Assembly: GCF_016653635.2 (NCBI RefSeq)
Contig: NZ_CP067420.1
Coordinates: 4,490,001-4,554,000 of the forward strand
Source of the DNA: Skermanella sp. TT6
GTDB lineage: Bacteria; Pseudomonadota; Alphaproteobacteria; Azospirillales; Azospirillaceae
Length of the DNA stretch: 64,000 bases
Direction of reading: 5' to 3'
The first letter of the stretch is position 1; each line of letters begins with the position of its first letter. Of the stretch, positions 40,366 to 47,306 are shown in pieces. The notes beneath the pieces are model-generated. The model had not been told where the DNA came from. It saw only the letters and a list, made by a program, of their open reading frames with translations, and did not search any database. Position numbers and translations under genes: made by a program.

Positions 40366-41376
40366 ATGGAATGGTGGCAGGACCTCACCCTGATCTGGAC
40401 CGGCATCGTCGCCTTCGCGATCATCATGTACGTCCTGATGGACGGCTTCGACCTGGGACTGGGCATCCTGTTCCCCTTCGCCGGGCGCGACACCGACCGG
40501 GACGTCATGATGAACACGGTGGCCCCGGTCTGGGACTTCAACGAGACCTGGCTGATCCTGGGCGGCGCCGGCCTGTTCGCGGCGTTCCCCCTGGCCTATG
40601 CGGTGATCCTGCCGGCGCTGTACCTGCCGCTGCTGGCCATGCTGATCGCCCTGATCTTCCGCGGGGTCGCGTTCGAATTCCGCTTCAAGGCGAAGAGCAG
40701 CCGGTACCTGTGGGACTCCAGCTTCCACTTCGGATCGCTGGTCGCCACCTTCGTGCAGGGCATGGCGCTGGGCGCCTTCATCCAGGGATTCGACGTGGAG
40801 AACCGCGCCTACGTGGGCGGCAACTTCGACTGGTTCTCGATCTTCAGCCTGCTGACCGGCGCGGCGCTGGTGGCGGGCTACGCCCTGCTGGGCTGCACCT
40901 GGCTGATCTGGCGGACGGAGGGGTCGCTCCAGGAATGGGCGTACAAGCTGTCCAAGCCGCTGTTCCTGGCCGTGATCGGGTTCATCGGGCTGGTCAGCAT
41001 CTGGACGCCGCTGGCGAACCAGACCATCGCGGACCGCTGGTTCTCCTGGCCCAACATCCTCTACCTGTCGCCGGTGCCGATCCTGACCGCGGCCCTGGCG
41101 CTGCTGTTCTGGCGGGCGATCAACAAGCGGCACGAGGTCCAGCCGTTCGTCCTGTCGATGGGGCTGTTCATCCTGTCCTTCGCCGGGCTGGCCGTCAGCC
41201 TGTGGCCGAACGTGATCCCGCCGAACATCAGCATCTGGGACGCGGCCTCGCCGCCGGAAACGCAGGAATTCCTGCTGGTCGGCATGGCCTTCCTGATCCC
41301 GACGATCGTCGTCTACACGATCTATTCCTACTACGTCTTCCGCGGGAAGATCGGGGAGGATGCCGGGTATCACTGA
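40366..41376 (+). CDS. cydB: Cytochrome bd-type ubiquinol oxidase subunit II
   Basis: This 336-residue membrane protein pairs with CydA. It has the conserved VLMDGFDLGLGILFPFAG and MNTVAPVWDFNETWLILGG segments and about eight to nine membrane helices. Its length is that of the CioB/CydB family. It starts 5 nt downstream of cydA and must be co-transcribed. It converges on the DUF3108 gene with 12 nt between the two stops. Confidence 0.94.
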   Translation: MEWWQDLTLIWTGIVAFAIIMYVLMDGFDLGLGILFPFAGRDTDRDVMMNTVAPVWDFNETWLILGGAGLFAAFPLAYAVILPALYLPLLAMLIALIFRGVAFEFRFKAKSSRYLWDSSFHFGSLVATFVQGMALGAFIQGFDVENRAYVGGNFDWFSIFSLLTGAALVAGYALLGCTWLIWRTEGSLQEWAYKLSKPLFLAVIGFIGLVSIWTPLANQTIADRWFSWPNILYLSPVPILTAALALLFWRAINKRHEVQPFVLSMGLFILSFAGLAVSLWPNVIPPNISIWDAASPPETQEFLLVGMAFLIPTIVVYTIYSYYVFRGKIGEDAGYH

Positions 41377-41388
41377 GGCCTGGCGTCG

Positions 41389-42192
41389 CTAAGGCACGGT
41401 GTCGGCCGAGGTGAGATGCATGATGACGTCGCCGAACCGGCTCTCGCCCTCCAGGCGGACCGGGACCGGCGGCAGTCCCTCGACCACGGGCGCCAGCATC
41501 AGCGCGATGGGCGCCCGTTTCTCCCGATCGGTTATCACGCCGTCCTGCTTCCATTGGCCGGCCAGCACCGTCGAGGTGACTTCGCAATGGACCGCGGGGC
41601 CGCTGAAGACCGAATAGTCGTTGGCGAACAGCTGGCGGTTCCCGACCGTGCGGAAGTTCAAGTCGTAGCGGCGGCGGCCGTCGAACACCGGGACGGTCCC
41701 GGTACAGCCCCGCCCTGAAGCGACGCCGGTCGCCACGGAGAGCACGGCCGACAGGGGATCGGTGGTTCCCGGCACCATCTCCGGCGGCACGGGATCGCGC
41801 TCGGCCGGATCGTCCGGCGGCCGGACGTCGGCGGTGACGCCGCCGCTACCGTCGTAATCCAGGCTGACCGCCCGCTCCCGACCCCGCCAGGTTCCGCTCT
41901 GCCGGTGCGACCGGGGCTCCGCCTCCCCTTCCCGGATGAGCCCGGCGGAGCGCGACAGGTTCCGCCAGGGAAAGAAGGTGCCGATCAGCCCCTGGGTCTC
42001 GGCGCTGACCTCGACCTCGTAATCGTCGCGCCCGACATCCAGCAGGATCGACGCCTGGAGGATCTCGAAGCCTCCGGCATAGACCGCGTAGCCGAGCCGG
42101 ACCTTCTCCGCCGCCGCTGCCGCAGGGGCCAGCGCCGCGACGGCTCCGCCGACCAGGAAGACGGCCGGGATGGATCGCAATGATGTCGGCAT
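41389..42192 (-). CDS. DUF3108 domain-containing secreted protein
   Basis: The 267-residue product has a signal peptide (about 1-28, APAAAAAEKV) and the DUF3108 pattern VRLGYAVYAGGFEILQASIL near its mature start, GLIGTFFPWRNLSRSAGLI, then FDGRRRYDLNF and a C-terminal lipocalin-like set of strands (PIALMLAPVVEGLPPVPVRL). DUF3108 proteins are envelope proteins of unknown function. The start at 42192 gives a compact signal peptide; an ATG at 42222 would only lengthen it. It stands alone, convergent with cydB and divergent from tRNA-Val. Confidence 0.8.
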   Translation of the reverse strand: MPTSLRSIPAVFLVGGAVAALAPAAAAAEKVRLGYAVYAGGFEILQASILLDVGRDDYEVEVSAETQGLIGTFFPWRNLSRSAGLIREGEAEPRSHRQSGTWRGRERAVSLDYDGSGGVTADVRPPDDPAERDPVPPEMVPGTTDPLSAVLSVATGVASGRGCTGTVPVFDGRRRYDLNFRTVGNRQLFANDYSVFSGPAVHCEVTSTVLAGQWKQDGVITDREKRAPIALMLAPVVEGLPPVPVRLEGESRFGDVIMHLTSADTVP

Positions 42193-42330
42193 GGCGCCGA
42201 AGACCTTCCGTGGATCGAACATGCCCAACCCATGTAGGGCGCGGCATCGTCCATGCAATTTCGCCTCCGGCATTTCCGATGCTTGACATAGCCTTTCGTC
42301 CCCAATAAATAGGGCCTCCGCCGCACAGGC

Positions 42331-42405
42331 GGGCGCGTAGCTCAGCGGGAGAGCACTCCCTTCACACGGGAGGGGTCACAGGTTCAATCCCTGTCGCGCC
42401 CACCA
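42331..42405 (+). tRNA. tRNA-Val(CAC)
   Basis: The gene starts GGGCGCG at 42331 and ends CGCGCCC-A-CCA at 42405, a perfect 7-bp acceptor with an encoded CCA. The D arm is GCTCAGCGGGAGAGC. The anticodon arm is CTCCC-TTCACAC-GGGAG, giving anticodon CAC. The T arm is ACAGG-TTCAATC-CCTGT. Length is 75 nt. It borders the stress-type gene cluster to its right, but no repeat of its 3' end was seen in the window. Confidence 0.96.
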
Positions 42406-42569
42406 TCCTCTTAAGTTTCCGATCAGGTTTCCCCGGAGCCGCCCAGACTGCCGGAGCGCCGCACGGGCAGCGCGGAAAACGCATGCCAAGGGGCGGGCGC
42501 TCCCTGGGAAGCGTCCGCCCCTTGGCCCCGAAGAGCTTCACGGGGAATGCGAGTTCCCCGGATCCCGTG

Positions 42570-43361
42570 CTACCGGACCGGCGTCGCGTCGGCATCGATG
42601 CCGGCGACCGAGGCCGGATCACCGTCGTAGGCCGGCAGCGCTTCCATTTCGTCGCGGGTCATGTCGATGACCACCCTGTCGCCCGCTTCGTTCAGGCGCA
42701 GCTCGCTCCAAGGAACCGCGGCGGTCCGGGAACCGATGCCCAGGAAGCCGCCCCACTCGATGATCGCCGCTTCCACCTGGCCGTCGGCGCCGATCAGGAG
42801 GTTCTCGATCTCGCCGACATTCTCATCGTTCGCCGTGACGGCATTGGTCCCGATCATTCCCGAGACCTGATCGCCCATCAGCCTTGGCTCCGCGGCCGGG
42901 CCCGTGGGCGCCATGCCGGCCGTCGGGGTCTGGACTCCCTCCCCGTCACCACCGGCGCGGCCGGCTTCCTGGCCCGTATCCTGCACCGCTTCCTGGGAAC
43001 CTTGCTGCTCCGGCGCGTTCTGCTGGCCCGGGCGGACGACATCGACATTCGGTTCGCCGGCCCGTTCGACGGTGACATTCGGCTCCGCCTGCTCGACATT
43101 CACGTTCGGCTCGGCCTGCTGAACCGTGACGTTGGGCTCCGGCTGCTGAACCGTCACCTCCGGAGCGGGGCGCTCGACCGTGACTTCCGGCGCCGGCTGC
43201 TGGACAGTCACCTCAGGGGCGGGCTGCTGGACCTGGACGTCGGTTCCCGCAGCGGAGTTCTGGTTGCCACCTGCCGGCTGGGCATTCTGCTGTTGCGCCA
43301 GCGCCGGGGTTCCGAGCGCGAGTAATGCAACAGCGCTCGTCACGGTTAGAATGTTCTTCAT
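42570..43361 (-). CDS. Secreted PRC-barrel protein with nine-residue repeats
   Basis: The 263-residue precursor has a signal peptide (about 1-22, PALAQ). It then has a run of near-identical units of the type PAPEVTVQQ / AEPNVNVEQ (about 43-104), a glutamine/glycine linker, and a PRC-barrel domain (about 165-250: NVGEIENLLIGADGQVEAAII, GGFLGIGSRTAAVPWSEL). PRC barrels fold as small beta-barrels in stress and envelope proteins; a molecular role is unknown. AGGAG precedes the ATG, and a GGAAC-type promoter candidate lies about 100 nt upstream. A second PRC-barrel gene lies in the same cluster at 45948. Confidence 0.8.
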   Translation of the reverse strand: MKNILTVTSAVALLALGTPALAQQQNAQPAGGNQNSAAGTDVQVQQPAPEVTVQQPAPEVTVERPAPEVTVQQPEPNVTVQQAEPNVNVEQAEPNVTVERAGEPNVDVVRPGQQNAPEQQGSQEAVQDTGQEAGRAGGDGEGVQTPTAGMAPTGPAAEPRLMGDQVSGMIGTNAVTANDENVGEIENLLIGADGQVEAAIIEWGGFLGIGSRTAAVPWSELRLNEAGDRVVIDMTRDEMEALPAYDGDPASVAGIDADATPVR

Positions 43362-43452
43362 CGGTTTCTCCTAGATTGATGTGTGGAATTCTTGATTTTT
43401 CAAGAACTCCATTCGGGATCTATTCAGATGATTACCCGATTGCCTCCATTCT

Positions 43453-43478
43453 AACAGCACGCCGACGCCGTCGGTTCC
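43453..43478 (-). promoter_or_regulatory. ECF/EcfG-type promoter candidate for the PRC-barrel gene
   Basis: On the minus strand GGAAC (43478-43474) is followed after 18 bases by GTT (43455-43453), which reads GGAAC-N17-TGTT. This is close to the GGAAC-N16/17-CGTT promoter of alphaproteobacterial general-stress sigma factors. It lies about 100 nt before the gene start. The assignment is by eye and rests on eight bases. Confidence 0.45.
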
Positions 43479-43666
43479 GAAAAATATCACAGCATATATT
43501 TTATAGTGTTCAACGAATTCATGGATATTTTTGATTTTTGCAAAGACTTTCCTCAGGATGTATTTGGAAGCCTCGATCGAAGCCACCGCGCCGTTCCCGG
43601 CCTTCGTCCGGCGGACTGGAGCCGTGCCCGATCAGGCCGATCCGCCCGGGTCAGCCGATCAGATGC

Positions 43667-43685
43667 GTTGCGCCGTGGGCGCAAC
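43667..43685. repeat. Short perfect palindrome (GTTGCGCC hairpin)
   Basis: GTTGCGCC (43667-43674) and GGCGCAAC (43678-43685) are exact reverse complements with a three-base loop. The shape resembles short dispersed palindromes seen between genes in many proteobacteria. Only one copy was noticed in this window. Confidence 0.4.
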
Positions 43686-43899
43686 CTACGATCTTCAACC
43701 CGCGTCACCTCCGCCCTGCGTCGAACCGGAGCGGTTCAACCTGATCGGGTACCGCTCTAGTGGCCCGGCACGGTGGCTTCGATCAATTCACCGCAGATCG
43801 GCCTCGGCCGGAGGCCGACGCCGACGGTGTGGCCGGAGCGTTGACGCAGGGTGTCGGCGTTCGCTCCACAGGACTTGTCAGAACCATTGTGCAGCAGCA

Positions 43900-43986
43900 C
43901 TAGAATATCAGGGCCAGAAGGCCGATCACGACCAGCAGGCCGATAAGGAAAATGACACCTACCGTGCCGCCGATGAACTTAAGCAT
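43900..43986 (-). CDS. Very small hydrophobic membrane protein (28 residues)
   Basis: The product begins MLKFIGGTVG and continues as one hydrophobic helix of valine, isoleucine, leucine and glycine to the end (VIGLLALIF). The ATG at 43986 has AGGAG about ten bases upstream, and the stop TAG is at 43902-43900. It resembles small single-span proteins found with CsbD and PRC-barrel stress genes, but I cannot place it in a named family with certainty. It lies 76 nt downstream of the csbD-like gene on the same strand and is probably co-expressed. It is too short for most gene finders. Confidence 0.65.
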   Translation of the reverse strand: MLKFIGGTVGVIFLIGLLVVIGLLALIF

Positions 43987-44062
43987 TTAAAGGGCTCCTG
44001 TATTTCCATTGACCCAAGCCCGATCCGGGGGATCGCGCTCCGGCATGATATCCTGGCTTGGC

Positions 44063-44251
44063 TTAGCGGCCGGCGTCGTTCTTGCCGGTCAAGGCATCCT
44101 TGATGCCGCCGACGGCTTTCCGGATCTTGCCTTCCGCCTTGTCCGCCTTGCCCTCGGACTGGAGCTTGCTGTCTCCGGTCAGGTTGCCGGCTCCTTCCTT
44201 GACCTCGCCTTCCATCTTCTTCATCGACCCTTCGGTCCTATCATCACTCAT
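44063..44251 (-). CDS. CsbD family stress protein
   Basis: The 62-residue, highly charged protein has the CsbD pattern GSMKKMEGEVKEGAGNLTGD and SEGKADKAEGKIRKAVGGI. CsbD proteins accumulate in general stress responses and are largely disordered; the mechanism is unknown. AAGGAG lies about eight bases before the ATG at 44251. The open frame extends upstream to 44515, but that part has no family features. It is divergent from the ECF sigma gene, with 303 nt between the starts. Confidence 0.88.
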   Translation of the reverse strand: MSDDRTEGSMKKMEGEVKEGAGNLTGDSKLQSEGKADKAEGKIRKAVGGIKDALTGKNDAGR

Positions 44252-44554
44252 GAACTTCTCCTTGCTGCACCGGACCCGCGGCATCCGGTTCCGTCGCCTT
44301 GGGATGGCGTCGAGGATAAGGACACCCATTACGGAAGAACGGTTCCTTCGAAAATGACCGGACGATCGATGCGTGGAGTCGGCGCGGGGGCCAGACATGG
44401 GTGATCGATTCAAGTCCGTTTTAGGTAAATGCAGCGCGTGAAGGATCGTCGGTGATGGCGGCAAGGCGGATTTATTTTGGAACTCCAACGCCGGACCGGG
44501 CGTCTCCTCCTGCAAGACACGGGGTCGATTTCAGCAAGGACGCGAGGCAGGATC
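44252..44554. other. Divergent promoter region between csbD-like gene and ECF sigma gene
   Basis: These 303 nt must hold promoters for both directions. On the plus strand a GGAAC box at 44479-44483 is well placed for the sigma gene. On the minus strand GGAAC occurs at 44346-44342, but the -10 at the expected distance reads GTGT, a weak match. No further gene is seen. Confidence 0.5.
44479..44504 (+). promoter_or_regulatory. ECF-type promoter candidate upstream of the sigma factor gene
   Basis: GGAAC (44479-44483) is followed after 17 bases by CGTC (44501-44504), a typical ECF -35/-10 arrangement. It lies 50 nt before the sigma ATG, so the factor may activate its own transcription. Confidence 0.45.
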
Positions 44555-45076
44555 ATGGACGACACCGAATGGCTGATCGCCCGTGAAGTTCCGGGTTTGC
44601 GCCGATACGCGCGGGCCCTGGTCAGGGACCGTGACCGTGCCGACGACCTGGTGCAGGAGTGCCTGGAGCGAGCCCTGCGCAAGCAGCATCTCTGGCGGCG
44701 GATCGGAAGCATGCGGGGGTGGCTCCTCAAGATCCTGTACAATGTCCACGTCAACCTGATCCGGCACCACCGCAGAACGCCCGAGACCACCCCGCTGGAG
44801 GACGTCAGCGTCACCCAGCCGGCCCGCCAGTTCGGGCATATGCAGCTCCAGGAGATGGCGCGGGCCCTCGATGATCTTCCCGCCTCCCAGCGCGAGACGC
44901 TTCTGCTGGTCGTGCTCGAGGGGCTGAGCTACGAGGAAGCCGCCTGCGTCCTGGATGTCCCTATCGGCACGGTGCGTTCGCGCATGTCGCGCGCCCGTGA
45001 AGCGCTCCAATCCTTGAACCTCGAAGAGACACGTCCCGCCGCCGTGAGGCCCGTCACCCTGAGGAGGGTGAAGTGA
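44555..45076 (+). CDS. ECF-family RNA polymerase sigma factor
   Basis: The 173-residue protein has a sigma region 2 (DRDRADDLVQECLERAL, MRGWLLKILYNVHVNLIR) and a region 4 (LDDLPASQRETLLLVVLEGL, YEEAACVLDVPIGTVRSRMS). It lacks regions 1 and 3, which defines the ECF group. The wording of region 2 is close to EcfG-type stress sigma factors, but no nepR or phyR is adjacent; instead a membrane anti-sigma follows, overlapping by one base. The ATG at 44555 has GAGGCAGGA upstream. Probable role: regulating this stress cluster. Confidence 0.9.
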   Translation: MDDTEWLIAREVPGLRRYARALVRDRDRADDLVQECLERALRKQHLWRRIGSMRGWLLKILYNVHVNLIRHHRRTPETTPLEDVSVTQPARQFGHMQLQEMARALDDLPASQRETLLLVVLEGLSYEEAACVLDVPIGTVRSRMSRAREALQSLNLEETRPAAVRPVTLRRVK

Positions 45077-45921
45077 TGGATGACTACGACGATATCCGCG
45101 ATCTCGATCTGCACGCCTATATCGACGATCTGCTCGATCTGCCGCGACGGCGCGCAGTCGAAGCATACCTGGCGCTGCACCCCGACAAGGCCGAGTGGGT
45201 CAGGCGTTGCAGGCTGCAGAACGATGCCATGCGGGCGATCTTCGATCCCGTGGCCGGGGAAGCCCTGCCCAGCCGGCTGTCATCGGCGTTCAAGCCGAAG
45301 CGGCCGTCCCGGTTTCCCGGCCTGGTCGGCCATATGCCGCCGCTTGCGGCAACTCTTCTCCTAGGATGCGCACTGGGATGGTCGGCGGCGACGCTGATCC
45401 CCAGCCATGAGGTCTCGACCCAGGTCCTTCGAGAAAGCGCCTCGCTGGCGCATGCGGACGTGAGGAACGCGGCCGTGGCGGGGCATCTGGCACCGTCGGA
45501 ACCGGTGCTGCGCCCGATCCAGTGGATCGAACAGGCGAGCATGGTCGACCTGCAGATCCCGGATTTGAGCCGCTACCGGTTCAGCCTGGTCGGCAGCCAG
45601 GTCACCGCGACGACCAACCGTTCCCAGGCCGCCCAACTGTCCTACGAGGACGACCAGGGCCGCCGGCTGACGCTTCAGGTCCAGCCCCGCCTTCCCGACC
45701 CGGATCCCGACATCGAGACCGAAACGCGCAATGATGTTCGGGTCGCCTATTGGCTCGACGGTCCGCTGATGTACGTGATGGCGAGCGATCTGCCCAGGGA
45801 CGAGGCCTTGTCGGTCGCCGAAAGCCTCCACAGGTCCATACGCAAGATGCCGCCTCCGGAACCGGATCCGGAATTCGGCATCGCCAAGCGGCTCCGATCG
45901 TTCCTCTGGACACGGGGATGA
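45076..45921 (+). CDS. Membrane anti-sigma factor
   Basis: The 281-residue protein begins with a short anti-sigma zinc-finger-like helical region (LDLHAYIDDLLDLPRRRAVEAYLA), here without the HxxxCxxC zinc residues. It has a single membrane helix (about 92-108, PPLAATLLLGCALGWSAATL) and a periplasmic domain of about 170 residues, including GSQVTATTNRSQAAQLSYED. This fits transmembrane anti-sigma factors that hold an ECF sigma until an envelope signal is sensed. The ATG at 45076 overlaps the sigma stop (TGATG); a GTG at 45073 is also possible. Confidence 0.85.
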   Translation: MDDYDDIRDLDLHAYIDDLLDLPRRRAVEAYLALHPDKAEWVRRCRLQNDAMRAIFDPVAGEALPSRLSSAFKPKRPSRFPGLVGHMPPLAATLLLGCALGWSAATLIPSHEVSTQVLRESASLAHADVRNAAVAGHLAPSEPVLRPIQWIEQASMVDLQIPDLSRYRFSLVGSQVTATTNRSQAAQLSYEDDQGRRLTLQVQPRLPDPDPDIETETRNDVRVAYWLDGPLMYVMASDLPRDEALSVAESLHRSIRKMPPPEPDPEFGIAKRLRSFLWTRG

Positions 45922-45947
45922 CGGGAAGCGCCGCGGGGAAGGAAAGC

Positions 45948-46412
45948 ATGCGGCCATCCGCGTTGCGGATGACGCCGCTGACCGCCGCGCTCGTCCTCGC
46001 GCTGGCGCCCCTTCCGGTCGTTCCTGCGCAAGGCGGCATGGATGCAGGGGCGCAGCGCGAACGGATCCAGGCCGGGCGCTCCGGCAGCGCCGCCGGCATC
46101 GAGGCGGAGTCCGACGTCGTTCATGCGAACGACCTGATCGGCCGAAGCGTCATCGGCGCGGACGGCGAGGTGCTGGGCAGGATCAGCAATTTCCTGCTCA
46201 GCCTTTCCGGCGGGATCGAGCACCTGATCGTCGCCAGCGGCGGCTTCCTGGGTTTGGGCGGTCGGGAGGTGGCCATCCCCTGGTCGGAGGCCGAGGCCGA
46301 TTTCGGCACGGGCGATGTCCGGGTCACCCTGACCCGGGGCGACTTCGACAAGGCTCCGGAATACGGGCGGACCGGGAGCGTCGATGCGGGTCGGGATGCC
46401 GGCGGCCGATGA
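45948..46412 (+). CDS. Secreted PRC-barrel domain protein
   Basis: The 154-residue precursor has a signal peptide (about 1-29, LAPLPVVPAQG) and a PRC-barrel domain (about 60-140: LIGRSVIGADGEVLGRISNF, GGFLGLGGREVAIPWSEAE), similar to the C-terminal half of the 42570 protein. The ATG at 45948 follows AAGGAAAGC and begins the signal peptide; an ATG at 45918 would overlap the anti-sigma stop by 4 nt and place ten residues before the signal. Co-transcription with the sigma and anti-sigma genes is very likely. Confidence 0.82.
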   Translation: MRPSALRMTPLTAALVLALAPLPVVPAQGGMDAGAQRERIQAGRSGSAAGIEAESDVVHANDLIGRSVIGADGEVLGRISNFLLSLSGGIEHLIVASGGFLGLGGREVAIPWSEAEADFGTGDVRVTLTRGDFDKAPEYGRTGSVDAGRDAGGR

Positions 46413-46485
46413 CGCTTCGGGGCGGGGCCGGCATCCGCCCGCGAACGAGACGACGGAACCACGAAGGAACGGAAAGGAAGCGAAG

Positions 46486-46653
46486 ATGCTCAGCGCATTC
46501 GGGAAAGGTCTGGGGTTCATTTTTCTGGTCGGCCTGACGACCGTCGGCGTCCTGGGCGCCATTTTCCCCCGGGGCGCCAGGAAGGTCGTCTCCACCGCCT
46601 ATGATCTCGAGGAGGACCGCCGATCCCGGGCGACCAACCGGACGGACGCGTGA
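46486..46653 (+). CDS. Small single-span membrane protein (55 residues)
   Basis: The product starts MLSAFGKGLGFIFLVGLTTV, one membrane helix of about 22 residues, followed by a positively charged cytoplasmic tail (RGARKVVSTAYDLEEDRRSR). A strong purine stretch (GGAAAGGAAGCGAAG) precedes the ATG. The stop overlaps the next gene by 4 nt (GTGA). I do not recognise a family; it resembles the 28-residue protein at 43900 in beginning with MLxF-G and a glycine-rich helix. Confidence 0.7.
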   Translation: MLSAFGKGLGFIFLVGLTTVGVLGAIFPRGARKVVSTAYDLEEDRRSRATNRTDA

Positions 46654-47276
46654 GCGCGGCGCCGCCGGCCGGAGCGCCGGCGGCCGCTACGGCATCGGGC
46701 AGGACGGTCTACCCTCTCTGGCTGCGGCTGCCCTGTACGCTGTTCGTGATCGTGCTGGTGCCGATCTACTGGCGCGAGTACGGACCGGGCAACTTCCTGT
46801 GGTTCTCGGACATCGCGCTGTTCTGCGTCGTGATCTGCCTGTGGACCGGCAACAGGCTTCTCTTCTCCATGATGGCGGTCGGGGTGCTGCCCCTGGAGAT
46901 CGTCTGGACGATCGACTTTCTCACGGGCGGCACGCTGGTCGACCTGGCCGGCTACATGTTCGACGACGAGTATCCGCTCTACCTGCGCGGCTTGTCGCTG
47001 TTCCACCTGTTCCTGCCGCCCATCCTGGTCTGGATGCTCGTCCGCCAGGGCTATGAGCCGCGCGCCCTGCCGGCGCAGACCGTGCTGGCCTGGATCGTGC
47101 TGCCGGCGACCTGGCTGCTGACCTCCCCGGACAACAATATCAATTGGGTCTTCGGCCCCGGCGAGGACCCGCAACGGTTCATGGACCCGCTGCTCTATCT
47201 CGGGCTCTATATGCTGCTGTTGCCGATCGCCGTTCATCTGCCGATGCACGCCCTTCTGAAAAGGCTGTTCCGGTGA
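46650..47276 (+). CDS. Integral membrane protein of unknown function
   Basis: The 208-residue protein has about five to six membrane helices (for example LPCTLFVIVLVPIYW, FLWFSDIALFCVVICLW, LFHLFLPPILVWML and LYLGLYMLLLPIAVHLPMH) with short charged loops such as FDDEYPLYLRG and WVFGPGEDPQRF. Histidines in two helices could be metal or haem ligands, but this is only an observation. I cannot name the family. It is translationally coupled to the small gene upstream (GTG start at 46650) and ends the sigma-factor operon. Confidence 0.72.
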   Translation: MSAAPPAGAPAAATASGRTVYPLWLRLPCTLFVIVLVPIYWREYGPGNFLWFSDIALFCVVICLWTGNRLLFSMMAVGVLPLEIVWTIDFLTGGTLVDLAGYMFDDEYPLYLRGLSLFHLFLPPILVWMLVRQGYEPRALPAQTVLAWIVLPATWLLTSPDNNINWVFGPGEDPQRFMDPLLYLGLYMLLLPIAVHLPMHALLKRLFR

Positions 47277-47306
47277 ACCGCTCCACCCGCCCGGGCGTCC
47301 CTCCGC

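Larger units (their letters stand above)
43362..43899. other. AT-rich intergenic region between the PRC-barrel gene and a small membrane protein gene
   Basis: No convincing gene is seen in these 538 nt. The part from 43370 to about 43560 is strikingly AT-rich for this genome. It holds a 7-bp hairpin TTCTTGA-TTTT-TCAAGAA (43388-43405) in the leader of the PRC-barrel gene and a GGAAC/GTT promoter candidate. The right half is GC-rich and holds an 8-bp hairpin (43667-43685). An open frame on the plus strand (43531-44103) runs through it but is arginine/proline/serine-biased and reads antisense through the 28-residue gene, so I do not call it. Confidence 0.6.

Noticed and set aside
43531-44103. 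A 190-codon plus-strand frame across the AT-rich gap and the csbD end
   Set aside because: Its composition is biased to arginine, proline and serine, it runs antisense to the 28-residue gene and the csbD 3' end, and it starts at TTG with no ribosome binding site.
42331-47276. tRNA-Val-integrated genomic island
   Set aside because: No integrase and no second copy of the tRNA 3' end were seen, so only a loose stress-gene cluster is claimed.
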